DNA of 64,000 nt from assembly GCF_016908555.1 (NCBI RefSeq), contig NZ_JAFBEE010000016.1, positions 4,163 through 68,162 of the forward strand, written 5' to 3'. This DNA is from Alkaliphilus hydrothermalis. Its GTDB lineage: Bacteria; Bacillota; Clostridia; Peptostreptococcales; Natronincolaceae. Both the position numbers and the translations under genes were made by a program. Of this stretch, positions 36,511-45,868 are shown one piece after another; the stretch's first letter is position 1; every line of letters begins with the position of its first letter. The notes beneath the pieces are model-generated. The model worked only from the letters and a program-made list of their open reading frames with translations, searched no databases and was not told the origin of the DNA.

Positions 36511-36552
36511 AAAAGCCAAAGACTGCTCAGACTCAGTCCTTGGCTTTTTTTC
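36511..36552 (+). terminator. Intrinsic terminator in the gap before psuK
   Basis: AAAGCCAA(A)GACTG pairs with CAGTC(C)TTGGCTTT, followed by a run of seven T. It ends whatever small transcript starts near 36384. Confidence 0.8.
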
Positions 36553-36780
36553 ATCTAATAAAATCCCCACCCAAGGAAAAGCTAATAATATCTTTTTTAA
36601 ACTTAATCCCCCAGCTCTGTTTTTATCCTAACCCAGAATCCACAAATTTTTTTTTATTTTCACTCTTGAACAACATAAACATTTATGATAAATTTAAACT
36701 AAAGTTTATTAAATCAACTAAAGTTTACTATTAATTTCAATATTATTTTTCAATTTCAATAAATACAAAGGAATGATAGA

Positions 36781-37887
36781 ATGACCTCTAGAGAAAAAGA
36801 AATACTGGAAATAATTAAAAAAAATCCTATGATTCCACAGCAGGAGATTGCTGATCTTTTAAACATCAACCGATCATCAGTGGCTGTACATATTGCCAAC
36901 TTGATGAAAAAGGGATACATCCAAGGAAAGGGCTATATCGTAAGGGAAGAAAAAATGGTGTCGGTCTTAGGAGGCTCCAACATAGACCTACAGGGATTCC
37001 CTAATGACAAACTGATTCTAATGGATTCCAATCCAGGGAAAATAGAAACCTCCCTTGGGGGAGTAGGGCGAAACATAGCCGAAAACCTTGCTCGACTTTC
37101 TGTACCTGTGAGGCTCCTATCAGCAGTAGGGGAGGATTTCTACGGGGGAAAATTAATCGAAGAAGGCACAAGTATCGGTATTGACATGAAGAATATCCTC
37201 TGTTCAAAGGAATATCCTACATCTATGTATCTCTCCATCATGGATGAGGACCATGATATGAAGGTGGCAATATCTCAAATGGAGATCTACGAGAAAATCG
37301 ACATAGGCTTTATTGAAGAAAATCAGTTGCTAATCAAAAACTCCAGTGCATTAGTCATCGACAACAACATCCCAAAGACCACCATCGACTACGCCTGTGG
37401 CATGTTTAAAGAAATACCCATATTCTGCGACCCCGTCTCCACCGCAAAGGCAATGAGGGTAAAGGATTCCCTAGATAAAATCCATACCCTGAAGCCCAAC
37501 ACCTACGAGGCAGCAAAACTTTTAGATATGGAGATTAACACCCTAGATGATGTAAGAAAAGCAGGGGAGCTTTTATTAAAGAAGGGCGTTAAGCAACTCT
37601 TCATCAGTATGGGGAAAGAAGGGGTCTTTGCATGCGATGGAAATAAAGAATTGGTGGTAAAAGGCCAACCGAAGGAAATTAAAGGAGCAACAGGAGCAGG
37701 GGATGCCTTCATGGCAGGACTTGTGGATTGCTACCTTAAGGATAAAACCCTAAACGAAACCACAGTCTATGCTACGGCCGCTTCTTATGTGGCATTAAGT
37801 AGCTACAGCACCATCAATCCCCTCATGACAGAGGAAGAAATACAAAGAATCATCAATACAGTTACCATTGATGTAAAGGAATACTAA
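36781..37887 (+). CDS. psuK: Pseudouridine kinase with N-terminal winged helix
   Basis: PfkB-family sugar kinase of 368 aa. Residues 1-55 form a winged-helix domain (IPQQEIADLLNINRSSVAVH), then the kinase begins with GGSNIDLQGFP; the ATP/catalytic motif GATGAGDAFMAGL contains the base Asp. PfkB kinases with such an N-terminal HTH occur next to psuG and phosphorylate pseudouridine to its 5'-phosphate. The neighbouring psuG confirms the assignment. The HTH could provide autoregulation, though no operator is identified. Confidence 0.88.
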   Translation: MTSREKEILEIIKKNPMIPQQEIADLLNINRSSVAVHIANLMKKGYIQGKGYIVREEKMVSVLGGSNIDLQGFPNDKLILMDSNPGKIETSLGGVGRNIAENLARLSVPVRLLSAVGEDFYGGKLIEEGTSIGIDMKNILCSKEYPTSMYLSIMDEDHDMKVAISQMEIYEKIDIGFIEENQLLIKNSSALVIDNNIPKTTIDYACGMFKEIPIFCDPVSTAKAMRVKDSLDKIHTLKPNTYEAAKLLDMEINTLDDVRKAGELLLKKGVKQLFISMGKEGVFACDGNKELVVKGQPKEIKGATGAGDAFMAGLVDCYLKDKTLNETTVYATAASYVALSSYSTINPLMTEEEIQRIINTVTIDVKEY

Positions 37888-37958
37888 CAATAGAAAATTT
37901 ATTTTATATTTTGTATAAGTAAATATCATACTAATCAGCTAAAAAGGAGGATATACAC

Positions 37959-38873
37959 ATGAAACAATACTTAGAAATCAGCCCAGAGGTACAAGAGGCA
38001 CTAGCATCTGGAAAGCCAGTGGTAGCCCTTGAATCCACCATCATATCCCACGGGATGCCCTATCCTCAGAATTTAGAGACAGCCCTAAAGGTGGAAGAAA
38101 TCGTAAGACAGCAGGGGGCAGTACCAGCAACAATAGGAATTATTAAAGGAAAACTAAAGGCAGGTCTTACAAGGGAAGAATTAGAATATTTTTCAACTGC
38201 TAAAGGGATTTTAAAGGCAAGTAGAAGAGATTTACCCTATATCACAGCCAATAAATTAGACGGAGCCACTACGGTTGCCTCCACCATGATCATTGCAAAG
38301 ATGGCAGGGATTAAAGTATTCGTAACAGGAGGAATTGGTGGAGTCCATAGGGGAGCAGAAGAAACCTTTGATATTTCAGCCGACCTAAAGGAATTAGCAA
38401 ATACAGAGGTAGCTGTAATCTGTGCAGGGGCAAAATCAATTTTAGATATTGGTTTAACTTTAGAGTACCTAGAGACAGAAGGAGTACCAGTTTTGGGCTT
38501 TGGAACAGAAGATTTCCCAGCTTTCTACACTAGAGAAAGTGGTTTTAAGGCAGATTACAAAATAGAAGATGCAAAAACAATGGCACAACTAATTCATGAC
38601 AAATGGGCTTTAGGATTAAAGGGTGGTCTAGTGATTGGCAATCCAATTCCAGAGGAGCATGAATTAAATCCAGAATTCATCAACAAAGCCATTGAAGATG
38701 CTTTAAAGAAGGCGGATGAAGAAGGGGTAAAGGGCAAAAAAGTAACTCCTTTCCTGTTGAGCTATATTAAGGAAATTACCAAAGGGGATAGCCTAAAGGC
38801 AAACATTGAACTGGTATACAACAACGCTAGAGTAGGCTCTGCCATTGCTGTTGAGTTGGAAAAATTAAAATAG
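37959..38873 (+). CDS. psuG: Pseudouridine-5'-phosphate glycosidase
   Basis: Cleaves (reversibly) the C-C glycosidic bond of pseudouridine 5'-phosphate to uracil and ribose 5-phosphate. Length 304 aa is standard. Recognisable blocks are VALESTIISHGMPYPQN, the catalytic-lysine region GLTREELEYFS... RDLPYI, GGIGGVHRGAEETFDISADL (metal/active site) and GNPIPEEHEL. The ATG follows AAAAGGAGG. With psuK it forms a complete pathway for salvage of pseudouridine from RNA turnover. A terminator follows at 39002. Confidence 0.94.
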   Translation: MKQYLEISPEVQEALASGKPVVALESTIISHGMPYPQNLETALKVEEIVRQQGAVPATIGIIKGKLKAGLTREELEYFSTAKGILKASRRDLPYITANKLDGATTVASTMIIAKMAGIKVFVTGGIGGVHRGAEETFDISADLKELANTEVAVICAGAKSILDIGLTLEYLETEGVPVLGFGTEDFPAFYTRESGFKADYKIEDAKTMAQLIHDKWALGLKGGLVIGNPIPEEHELNPEFINKAIEDALKKADEEGVKGKKVTPFLLSYIKEITKGDSLKANIELVYNNARVGSAIAVELEKLK

Positions 38874-39001
38874 TGTGGGATTTAGAAAACAATATAGTAC
38901 TAAACTAATGATAATCGAAACAAAGATATAGTGAATTCAAAAATATAGTTTATCCAAAAATATATGAAATTAATAACATAGCGGGAATATAGTGCATAGA
39001 A

Positions 39002-39043
39002 AAACCCTAGGAAGAGTCTAAATGACTTTGACTAGGGTTTCAA
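39002..39043 (+). terminator. Intrinsic terminator between psuG and yeiH
   Basis: AAACCCTAG pairs with CTAGGGTTT with an inner AGTC-TAAAT-GACT hairpin; T-rich on one side, usable by both convergent genes. Confidence 0.7.
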
Positions 39044-39127
39044 TATTTCAAATTTTAAATTATAAAGCAGCCCCCCATATGAAGACATGAGGATAGAACT
39101 ATTGGTACTTTAGATTATCAACATTAT

Positions 39128-40165
39128 TTATATCTGCCCCAACAACATTTGCACCATATAGGATACCACAACTACTAAAGTGGAGATAATAAAACCATGA
39201 AGCATAGGCTTAAATCCTGACTTAGCCAACTTGCTGAAGTTTGTCTTTAGTCCAATAGACCCTAAAGCCATTACCATGAGGAACTTACTAAAGGTTGAAA
39301 GGGATTTACTAATCTCCATAGGTACAACCCCAGTACTCTTGATGGTTACAGCCCCAAGGAAGGCAATGATAAACCAAGGGAAAATCTTTTGAATATCAAC
39401 CTTTTTTCTTTCAGTAGCTACAGCATCTCCACCAGCCAACATCTCCAGTTCTTTTTTTACAATTCTTTGATTGATGTAGGAGAAGGCTAAAACAACTGGA
39501 ACAATGGATAGAGTTCTAGTTAATTTAACGATTACTGAAAAATTACCAGCTGCATTGGAAAAAGCATATCCTGCCGCCACTACAGAGGATGTATCATTTA
39601 CAGCTGTACCGGTCCATAGACCATAGCCTAGATCCGACATACCGAAATATCTACCCATTATTGGGAATAATACCACCATCAGAACATCGAAGATAAATGT
39701 AGCAGAGATTCCGTAGGCGATTTGACTATCCTCTGCATCGATTACAGGGGCTAAGGCAGCTATGGCAGAACCCCCACAGATTCCTGTACCTGCCGAGATC
39801 AAACTGGAAAGTCTCCAATCCATCTTGAAAAGTCTACCGAATAAATAACCACCACCAAAGGCAGTAAAAAGGGTAAAGACCATCACGATTAAAGAAAACT
39901 TACCCACCTGCAATACTTGAGTAAAGCTGAGGGAGAAACCCATTAGAATGATGGCAAGTCTTAAAATCTTCTTAGAAGTATAGCTAAAACCAGACTGAAA
40001 TCCTTCATATTTAGAAAGTAGGGGATTTAAAAGCATCCCTAATAATAAAGCGAAAACCCCTGCTCCGATGACATGATAGGGAAGGCTATCACTGATGGCT
40101 CTTGATAAAAAGGCCAAAGCCATCGCCACCAATATGCCAAGAGCATTTTTTTTAATAAATGACAT
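39128..40165 (-). CDS. YeiH family putative anion exporter (UPF0324)
   Basis: Integral membrane protein of 345 aa with about ten helices and the family blocks GTGICGGSAIAALAPV, WTGTAVNDTSSVVAAG and ALGSIGLKTNF. YeiH proteins are annotated as sulfate exporters without firm biochemical proof; related pairs are linked to cysteine and sulfite metabolism. The ATG at 40165 has GGGAG eight bases upstream. Divergent from a LysR gene, the usual arrangement of yeiH/yeiE. Confidence 0.85.
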   Translation of the reverse strand: MSFIKKNALGILVAMALAFLSRAISDSLPYHVIGAGVFALLLGMLLNPLLSKYEGFQSGFSYTSKKILRLAIILMGFSLSFTQVLQVGKFSLIVMVFTLFTAFGGGYLFGRLFKMDWRLSSLISAGTGICGGSAIAALAPVIDAEDSQIAYGISATFIFDVLMVVLFPIMGRYFGMSDLGYGLWTGTAVNDTSSVVAAGYAFSNAAGNFSVIVKLTRTLSIVPVVLAFSYINQRIVKKELEMLAGGDAVATERKKVDIQKIFPWFIIAFLGAVTIKSTGVVPMEISKSLSTFSKFLMVMALGSIGLKTNFSKLAKSGFKPMLHGFIISTLVVVVSYMVQMLLGQI

Positions 40166-40275
40166 AAGATCAACTCCCAATTTAATTAACTACATTGATT
40201 TTAACATGAATTAACTATAAAATATAATTATATATATTTATGTGTTGATAAATTATACTTATAAAGGGTGATGAT

Positions 40276-41163
40276 ATGCTAGATTTAAGAATAGAATCTT
40301 TTTTAACTGTATGTAAACATGGTAGCTATACAAGGGCAGCGGAGGAACTTTGTATCACCCAACCAGCCGTCACCCAGCATATCAAAGCATTGGAAAAGCA
40401 ATATGGATGTAGCTTGATAGAATATCAGAATAGGGAGTTGAGACTAACAAAACCCGGGGAAATGTTTTATAAATACGCCAAAAATTTAAAGGCAAGTGAG
40501 ACTTTAATAATGAAAAAACTCAAGGAAGTCAACCAAGAAAAAAAGACCTTAAAATTTGCCTCCACCTTGACCATAGGAGAATTTACCCTCGCCCCCATCA
40601 TGGCAGACTTTATCAAACAGTTTCATCAATACGACATCACCATGTATGTGGACAATACAGAGAAAGTACTGAAAATGCTGGAAAATGGAGAAATCAACTT
40701 TGCACTGGTGGAGGGATTATTTAACCGTAGTGACTATGAGGCAAAGCTATTTAAATTGGCTAACTTCATATTGATTGCCCCCGTCAATCATCCTCTAGTA
40801 AAGAAGGAAAAGGTAGTCCTAGATGACTTGAAACAAGAGACAATTCTACTACGGGAAAAAGGATCAGGCTCTAGGGCAGTATTGGAGAGGGGACTGTATG
40901 ACCTTAACTACTCCCTAGATCATTTTGGAAAATTAATCGAACTGGGGAATGTGAATGTCATTAAGAATATGGTAAAGAAGGAAATCGGTATGAGCTTCAT
41001 GTACAAGGATGCCGCCCAAGAAGAAATCACACGGGGAGAGTTGGCGCAAATCAAATTAGCTGACTTTGAAATTCGGAGGGGATTTAACTTCATTGCCCTA
41101 AAAACCTGTATGGAACAGAGGGAGCTGCAACAGTTTTTTTCTTTCTTCAATTCAGCCTGTTAA
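40276..41163 (+). CDS. LysR family regulator (YeiE/CysL-like)
   Basis: 295-aa LysR protein. Winged helix at residues 1-60 (TVCKHGSYTRAAEELCITQPAVTQHIKALEK) and a two-lobed effector domain after residue 85. It is divergent from the YeiH-like exporter across 110 bases of AT-rich DNA, so it most likely controls that gene, as in other bacteria. Its last two codons and stop (Ala-Cys-stop) lie inside a dispersed repeat that starts at 41154, so the ancestral C-terminus may have been altered. Confidence 0.9.
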   Translation: MLDLRIESFLTVCKHGSYTRAAEELCITQPAVTQHIKALEKQYGCSLIEYQNRELRLTKPGEMFYKYAKNLKASETLIMKKLKEVNQEKKTLKFASTLTIGEFTLAPIMADFIKQFHQYDITMYVDNTEKVLKMLENGEINFALVEGLFNRSDYEAKLFKLANFILIAPVNHPLVKKEKVVLDDLKQETILLREKGSGSRAVLERGLYDLNYSLDHFGKLIELGNVNVIKNMVKKEIGMSFMYKDAAQEEITRGELAQIKLADFEIRRGFNFIALKTCMEQRELQQFFSFFNSAC

Positions 41164-41275
41164 AAATGACCTTTTTTCTGCGTCACTGCAAAGTCTCAGC
41201 ACCCTCACGTATTATTCATACGCTACCTTCGCTGAGACTTCGAGTTCCTTGCATCTAATACATTTTGAACAGGCT
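41154..41275 (+). repeat. Dispersed nested-palindrome repeat, copy 1
   Basis: Outer arms AGCCTGTT-A-AAAATG (41154-41168) and CATTTTGAACAGGCT (41261-41275) are inverted; inside are AAGTCTCAGC/GCTGAGACTT and CGTAT/ATACG. It supplies the stop codon of the LysR gene. A partial second start (CCTGTTCAAAATCCCTATCT) follows near 41286. Related copies lie at 50974 and 63483. Confidence 0.75.
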
Positions 41276-41409
41276 TGAGAAACCTGTTCAAAATCCCTAT
41301 CTTCTGAGTCAAAAATATAGGGTATCCCATTCATGAATATGTTTTTATTAATGGGATAGAATATTAGTGGTGGAGGCATGAAATGAAAAAATGAAATTAT
41401 CTAAAAATA

Positions 41410-41438
41410 TTGACTATACCAATTTTATACAGTATAAT
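41410..41438 (+). promoter_or_regulatory. SigA promoter of the rsgA leader transcript
   Basis: TTGACT (41410-41415), 17-bp spacer, TATAAT (41433-41438): almost perfect consensus. The leader to rsgA would be about 400 bases. Confidence 0.8.
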
Positions 41439-41507
41439 GTTAGGGAAGTATCAAATTAAATTATTTAAAAAACTATCACAGTTGTTGAAAGGAGACGTGT
41501 TGTTATT

Positions 41508-41540
41508 ATGAAAAAAGTATTTGGGGTATTTTTCAACTAA
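41508..41540 (+). CDS. Ten-residue leader peptide (MKKVFGVFFN)
   Basis: The short frame has an excellent ribosome binding site (AAAGGAG at 41488-41494, slightly far at 13 bases) on the transcript from the promoter at 41410. It is followed by a hairpin (CCCATAGG, 41551-41558, with CCTTTGGG, 41579-41586) and then a terminator, the classical layout of ribosome-mediated attenuation in drug-resistance genes. Hydrophobic, so not a functional protein by itself. Known regulatory peptides are equally short; translation is not proven. Confidence 0.5.
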   Translation: MKKVFGVFFN

Positions 41541-41631
41541 CTGAATAAAGCCCATAGGTCACCTTTGTTTTTGTCGTGCCTTTGGGGAATCAATGAGTTT
41601 AACCTTTCAGCCTAAATAGATTGTGGCAAAT

Positions 41632-41660
41632 ACACGGTATGGTTAGCGTGTTTTTTTTAT
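41632..41660 (+). terminator. Attenuator-like terminator in the rsgA leader
   Basis: ACACG (41632-41636) pairs with CGTGT (41647-41651), extended by AAA/TTT, and runs into eight T. It lies 180 bases before the rsgA start, inside the predicted leader. A second GC hairpin (CCGC/GCGG, 41676-41700) buries an AGGAGGAGG. Confidence 0.65.
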
Positions 41661-41841
41661 GCCCAAAATCAAGGTCCGCAGGAGGAGGTTCTCTTAGCGG
41701 TATTTTTATGTCCTTTTTTTAGGCTCATGCTCAACTCAGCTCATCAAGTATTCTAATCAATGGAACACCACTAGAAAATTGAACAAAATAAAACTAAAAC
41801 ATCGAAACCAAAACTCAAAAAGAAAGAAGGAATCAACCATA

Positions 41842-42948
41842 ATGATATTAAACCAAAATTTAAAAGAAAACATAAATGCAAATGAAAGGATCACTTTAGT
41901 ACAAAATCAAAATCTAGAGCAATATGGATGGAATCAAAATTTTGAAAAGCAATTTGAATTATTTAAAGCAAAGGGATATGAGGTAGGAAGAGTCGTCATC
42001 GAACATAAACATATCTACAGGGTTTTAACAAAAGCTGGGGAAGTTTTAGCTGAAATCTCTGGGAAAATGAGGTTTCAATCCACAGGTCAAGGAGAATTTC
42101 CAGCAGTGGGGGACTGGGTTGTTGTTTCTCTACGACCAGAAGAAAATAAAGCCACCATCCACGGGGTATTGCCAAGAAAGAGTAAGTTTTCACGAAAGGT
42201 GGCGGGTAGAGATGTGGAGGAGCAAATCATTGCTGCCAACTTTGATACTGTTCTGATCGTCAGTTCCTTAAATAATGACTTTAATGTTAGAAGGATTGAA
42301 AGATATCTTACTATGGCTTGGGAAAGTGGAGGAAATCCCGTTATTGTCCTCAGTAAAGCAGATTTATGTGATGATATAGAAGAAAGGGTAAGTCAGTTGG
42401 ACGCCATCGCTGTAGGTGTACCTATATGTATCATCAGTTCCCTAGAAGGTAGAGGATTAGATGAAATTAGAAAATATTTAGGATTTGGCAAGACAGTCGC
42501 CATCTTAGGTTCTTCTGGGGTGGGTAAATCCACATTAATTAATAACCTAGCAGGGGAGGAAATATTGGCAGTACAGGCGATTAGAGAGGATGATGACGAA
42601 GGTAGACATACCACCACCCATCGACAGTTGGTTGTCCTAAAGGACGGGGGACTGATCATTGATACCCCAGGCATGAGGGAGTTCCAGATTTGGGAAGGTA
42701 GTGAAGGTGTGCAACAGACCTTTGGCGATATTGAAGAATTGGCCCAGCAATGTAAATTTAATGATTGTAGCCATAAAAATGAGCCAGGATGTGCTGTACA
42801 GGATGCCATTGAAAATGGATCTCTAGCAGAATCTCGCTTCCAAAGCTATCTAAAGCTTCAAAGAGAAATTCGATTCCTTGAGAATAAAAAGAAAAAGGGA
42901 GTTAAAGGCCCCCATAAAATGAGGGGGAAAAGTCCAACTAAAAGATAA
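41842..42948 (+). CDS. rsgA: Ribosome small subunit-dependent GTPase A
   Basis: Circularly permuted GTPase that checks 30S subunit maturation. An OB-fold N-terminal half is followed by G4 (VLSKADL), G1 (GSSGVGKST), G2 (TTTHRQL) and G3 (DTPGMREFQIW), and the zinc finger C-x6-C-x-H...C (CKFNDCSHKNEPGC). 368 aa with an extra N-terminal piece and basic C-terminus (KMRGKSPTKR), as in the Gram-positive YjeQ-2 group. The ATG at 41842 is placed behind AAGAAGG; an earlier ATG in frame has no site. Control by the leader just upstream is possible. Confidence 0.9.
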   Translation: MILNQNLKENINANERITLVQNQNLEQYGWNQNFEKQFELFKAKGYEVGRVVIEHKHIYRVLTKAGEVLAEISGKMRFQSTGQGEFPAVGDWVVVSLRPEENKATIHGVLPRKSKFSRKVAGRDVEEQIIAANFDTVLIVSSLNNDFNVRRIERYLTMAWESGGNPVIVLSKADLCDDIEERVSQLDAIAVGVPICIISSLEGRGLDEIRKYLGFGKTVAILGSSGVGKSTLINNLAGEEILAVQAIREDDDEGRHTTTHRQLVVLKDGGLIIDTPGMREFQIWEGSEGVQQTFGDIEELAQQCKFNDCSHKNEPGCAVQDAIENGSLAESRFQSYLKLQREIRFLENKKKKGVKGPHKMRGKSPTKR

Positions 42949-43151
42949 AACGAAGATAGAAGAAGATAAAAAATAAAGATAATTAAAGTTGAAGATAAAT
43001 CAGTTTCTAAAAAGTTAGATGTAAAATATTTTGTGGGTCAATACTTTATAAAAAAATATTATGGACTTTGTGTTATCTAATTGGTAAATTAGTGTTAGAA
43101 TAATAATGATATAAATCTAGCATTTTAAACCAGTAAAGAAGGGATTTTTAA

Positions 43152-43841
43152 ATGAGAATTAATAAATTCATCAGTGAAACGGGAGTATGTTCAAGAAGAG
43201 AAGCCGATAGTTGGGTTCAAGCAAAGCGGATTACCATCAATGGTAAAGTGGCAGAGCTGGGAAGTACAGTGGAGTCAGGGGATGTAGTAAAGGTGGATGG
43301 TAAGCCTATCAGGGCAAAGCGAAAGCCCGTCTATATCGCCCTCAACAAACCAGTAGGAATCACCTCCACCACCGAAAGACATATAGCAGGGAATATCGTA
43401 GATTTGGTAAACCATAAAGAGAGAATCTTTCCTATTGGCAGACTGGATAAGGATTCGCAAGGGTTAATTCTCCTTACCAATGATGGGGACATTGTCAATA
43501 AGATTTTAAGGGCAGAAAACAACCACGAGAAGGAGTATATAGTGACGGTGAATAAGCCCATCAACAATTCCTTTATCGAGGGAATGTCAAAGGGAGTTAG
43601 AATCCTTGGTACAAAAACCAAGCCCTGTAAAGTAAAGAAAATCAATGACAAGACCTTTAACATTATTCTAACCCAAGGGCTGAATAGACAAATAAGGAGA
43701 ATGTGTCAAGTCTTTGGATATGAAGTAGTAAAACTCAAAAGGATACGGATCATGAACATTCATTTGGGTGAGATGAAAATCGGTCAATGGAGAGATCTCA
43801 CCAGTAAAGAGTTAAAGGAACTAGGTATGTTGATTAAATAA
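43152..43841 (+). CDS. rluF: 23S rRNA pseudouridine synthase, RluF-like
   Basis: RsuA/RluB/RluE/RluF family enzyme, 229 aa. N-terminal S4 RNA-binding domain (residues 1-60, [19 protein letters not shown]), then the catalytic core with the nucleophilic Asp in [17 protein letters not shown] (first D) and the [17 protein letters not shown] block. The last block and length point to RluF, which modifies U2604 of 23S rRNA. A short GAAGGG precedes the ATG. It is convergent with the next gene with only 12 bases between stops. Together with rsgA it forms a small ribosome-maturation neighbourhood. Confidence 0.87.
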   Translation: MRINKFISETGVCSRREADSWVQAKRITINGKVAELGSTVESGDVVKVDGKPIRAKRKPVYIALNKPVGITSTTERHIAGNIVDLVNHKERIFPIGRLDKDSQGLILLTNDGDIVNKILRAENNHEKEYIVTVNKPINNSFIEGMSKGVRILGTKTKPCKVKKINDKTFNIILTQGLNRQIRRMCQVFGYEVVKLKRIRIMNIHLGEMKIGQWRDLTSKELKELGMLIK

Positions 43842-43853
43842 CTATATTCAAAA

Positions 43854-45086
43854 TTACTCTACTTCTTTTTCTAATCGATTGAAGATGGATTTTACACCCT
43901 GCCACCAGTTTTTATCCTCGGCATACTTACGGTTAATCCATTGGAATGCATCCATGTCATCAGGGCGGTCCTTTGATAGATTAATGACAGTTCGGGCAGC
44001 AATCCTAGCAGAGTCACCTATGTCAGTGTTATAATCCTGCCAACTATGGAAGACATTGAAGGGGTTGTTGACAATTTTTAAAGCAGCGGGATGATCCTTA
44101 GGAACAAATCCCTGCTCATGACCTGTAATGGCAAACAATACAAGGGGATTGAGTCCAAATTCCTTAGCTGCATCAAGTATGGCTGTGAAGTAGGGTTCCT
44201 CCTTCAATAAAGAATTTCTCGTAGTTAAGTATGCCTTCAGCTTATCACCATTAATCTCCTTATAATGAAAATGAAGAGGTAGATGGGCTGGGGAATGAAC
44301 GACATTATTGGGAGATTCAAGGACTGGGATCGTATCTTCATCCGCCGAAACTGACACCATTAAACGACCAGCAAAAAATAGTATGAGTACTGATACAGCA
44401 ATATATGTATGTAATTTTGCAGATTTTAAAAGGCCTTTGGGAAAGGAAAGCTTCTCAGGGGTCTTTTTGATGGACTTAGGATTATAAGCTACTAACTTGC
44501 ATTTAGAAGTAACAGGATTACGATTTGTTGTTTCTTTTACTTCTACATTTATCGGATGAATTTCATTAAAATGATTTGTCACACTATTTTCTAATGGAGT
44601 CTCATCTTCCAGTAAAGCATGTTGTGAATGTAAGTCCAAAGCAATATGTTCTTCATTAATATTTAGAGCATTACTTTCATTATGTAGACTATGTTGATAG
44701 TTATTTTGATATGTAATGATTTCCGACAACTGAATAGGGGACTTAATATTCCCATTCACCCAGTTATGGAGGTCATATAGGAACTGCTCATCCTTGTTTT
44801 CAAGGGAAAGGATAAGAGAGACTTCAAAAACATCAAGTAAAAAAATACCATCGGGATTTTTTAATAGAGGGCCTTTGAAAATCTGCTCCTGAATTCTGTG
44901 TCGGTAATAGGGAGAAAAGCCCTCTAAGTGTTTGCCCACGATTCCATCAATGGCATTGGCTAAAACCTCTGCCCGACTTTGGGGGGAGTAATGGGGATAT
45001 TTAGTTAAAATATATTCCCGAATACGAAGGACATCCTCCTTTATTAAAACCTTTGATTCCTTCAAATCTTTAGTAAAATCCGCCAT
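43854..45086 (-). CDS. Single-pass membrane protein with glucosaminidase-like extracytoplasmic domain
   Basis: 410 aa. Residues 1-230 are cytoplasmic and include an acidic, low-complexity part; one membrane helix lies at about 236-256 (LHTYIAVSVLILFFAGRLMV); the outer domain (290-410) reads YFTAILDAAKEFGLNPLVLF, GHEQGFVPKD (candidate catalytic Glu), NNPFNVFHSWQDYN and KNWWQGVKSIFNRL, which resembles Bacillus/Clostridium glucosaminidase (lysozyme-like) domains. It may trim peptidoglycan under control of a cytoplasmic input. The N-terminal domain is not recognised. Confidence 0.6.
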   Translation of the reverse strand: MADFTKDLKESKVLIKEDVLRIREYILTKYPHYSPQSRAEVLANAIDGIVGKHLEGFSPYYRHRIQEQIFKGPLLKNPDGIFLLDVFEVSLILSLENKDEQFLYDLHNWVNGNIKSPIQLSEIITYQNNYQHSLHNESNALNINEEHIALDLHSQHALLEDETPLENSVTNHFNEIHPINVEVKETTNRNPVTSKCKLVAYNPKSIKKTPEKLSFPKGLLKSAKLHTYIAVSVLILFFAGRLMVSVSADEDTIPVLESPNNVVHSPAHLPLHFHYKEINGDKLKAYLTTRNSLLKEEPYFTAILDAAKEFGLNPLVLFAITGHEQGFVPKDHPAALKIVNNPFNVFHSWQDYNTDIGDSARIAARTVINLSKDRPDDMDAFQWINRKYAEDKNWWQGVKSIFNRLEKEVE

Positions 45087-45442
45087 CGTATCACACCCCT
45101 CTAGTCCAAAATAGAAAGCTAATAATTATTATAGCTTAAATTAATTGTTCTTTCTATCATGGAAATAGACACAACTACCACAATATATTCCTGTGATGGA
45201 CACTACTAATGACTTTGAATAGGCTAATGTTGAGATGGTTTTATTGAAACTAGTATAAATAGAAATAAAATATTTTCTTATAGTCAAAAAATATTATATA
45301 ATACTTAGTGAGGCAAAATAAAATTTGCAATCGAATGTTGACCAGCGATGAATTTTTAAAAAGCAGGAGAAGAGTAAAAGCGTAAGCAAAGAAGTAAAAA
45401 GCGATAAAACTATCTAGAGCATAACACGTGAGGAGGAAAAAA

Positions 45443-45868
45443 ATGATTGTTAAATCAGTAATTGACGGATTTAAGAAGGGGCTAGAGACCACTTGGATGC
45501 TGGCTAAAATCATTGTGCCAGTATTTTTTGTAGTCACTTTTTTACAATACACACCGATTTTAGGTTGGGTGGCAGAGCTATTTAAACCTGTCATGGCTCT
45601 ATTTAATCTCCCAGGGGAAGCAGCTATTATTTTAGTTTTGGGAAATTTCTTAAATATCTATGCGGCAATAGGAGCTATCAAAGCTGTAGACCTCAGTGCA
45701 TTGGAAATCACGACCCTTTCCATGATGTTATCCTTCTCCCATTCACAACTGGTTGAGACGGCAGTAGCCAAAAAGCTAGGGATTAGTGGATTTAAGGTTG
45801 TCTTTATTAGAGTGAGCCTAGCGGTGGTATCGGGAATAATTATAGGAAGGATGGGGATATTACTATGA
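45443..45868 (+). CDS. Nucleoside-recognition (Gate) domain membrane protein, half 1
   Basis: Membrane protein of 141 aa with the Gate/nucleoside-recognition domain (about four helices; GNFLNIYAAIGAIKAVDLS and SFSHSQLVETAVAKKLG). Proteins of this kind include SpmA/SpmB and YjiH-like transporters. The start at 45443 has GAGGAGG. It overlaps the next gene by 4 bases; the two together appear as the two halves of a split transporter. The upstream gap 45087-45442 contains no feature I recognise. Confidence 0.75.
   Translation: MIVKSVIDGFKKGLETTWMLAKIIVPVFFVVTFLQYTPILGWVAELFKPVMALFNLPGEAAIILVLGNFLNIYAAIGAIKAVDLSALEITTLSMMLSFSHSQLVETAVAKKLGISGFKVVFIRVSLAVVSGIIIGRMGILL

Noticed and set aside
36540..36734. 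A 64-codon open frame before psuK
   Set aside because: It starts inside the terminator hairpin, has no ribosome binding site and has a composition of random AT-rich DNA.
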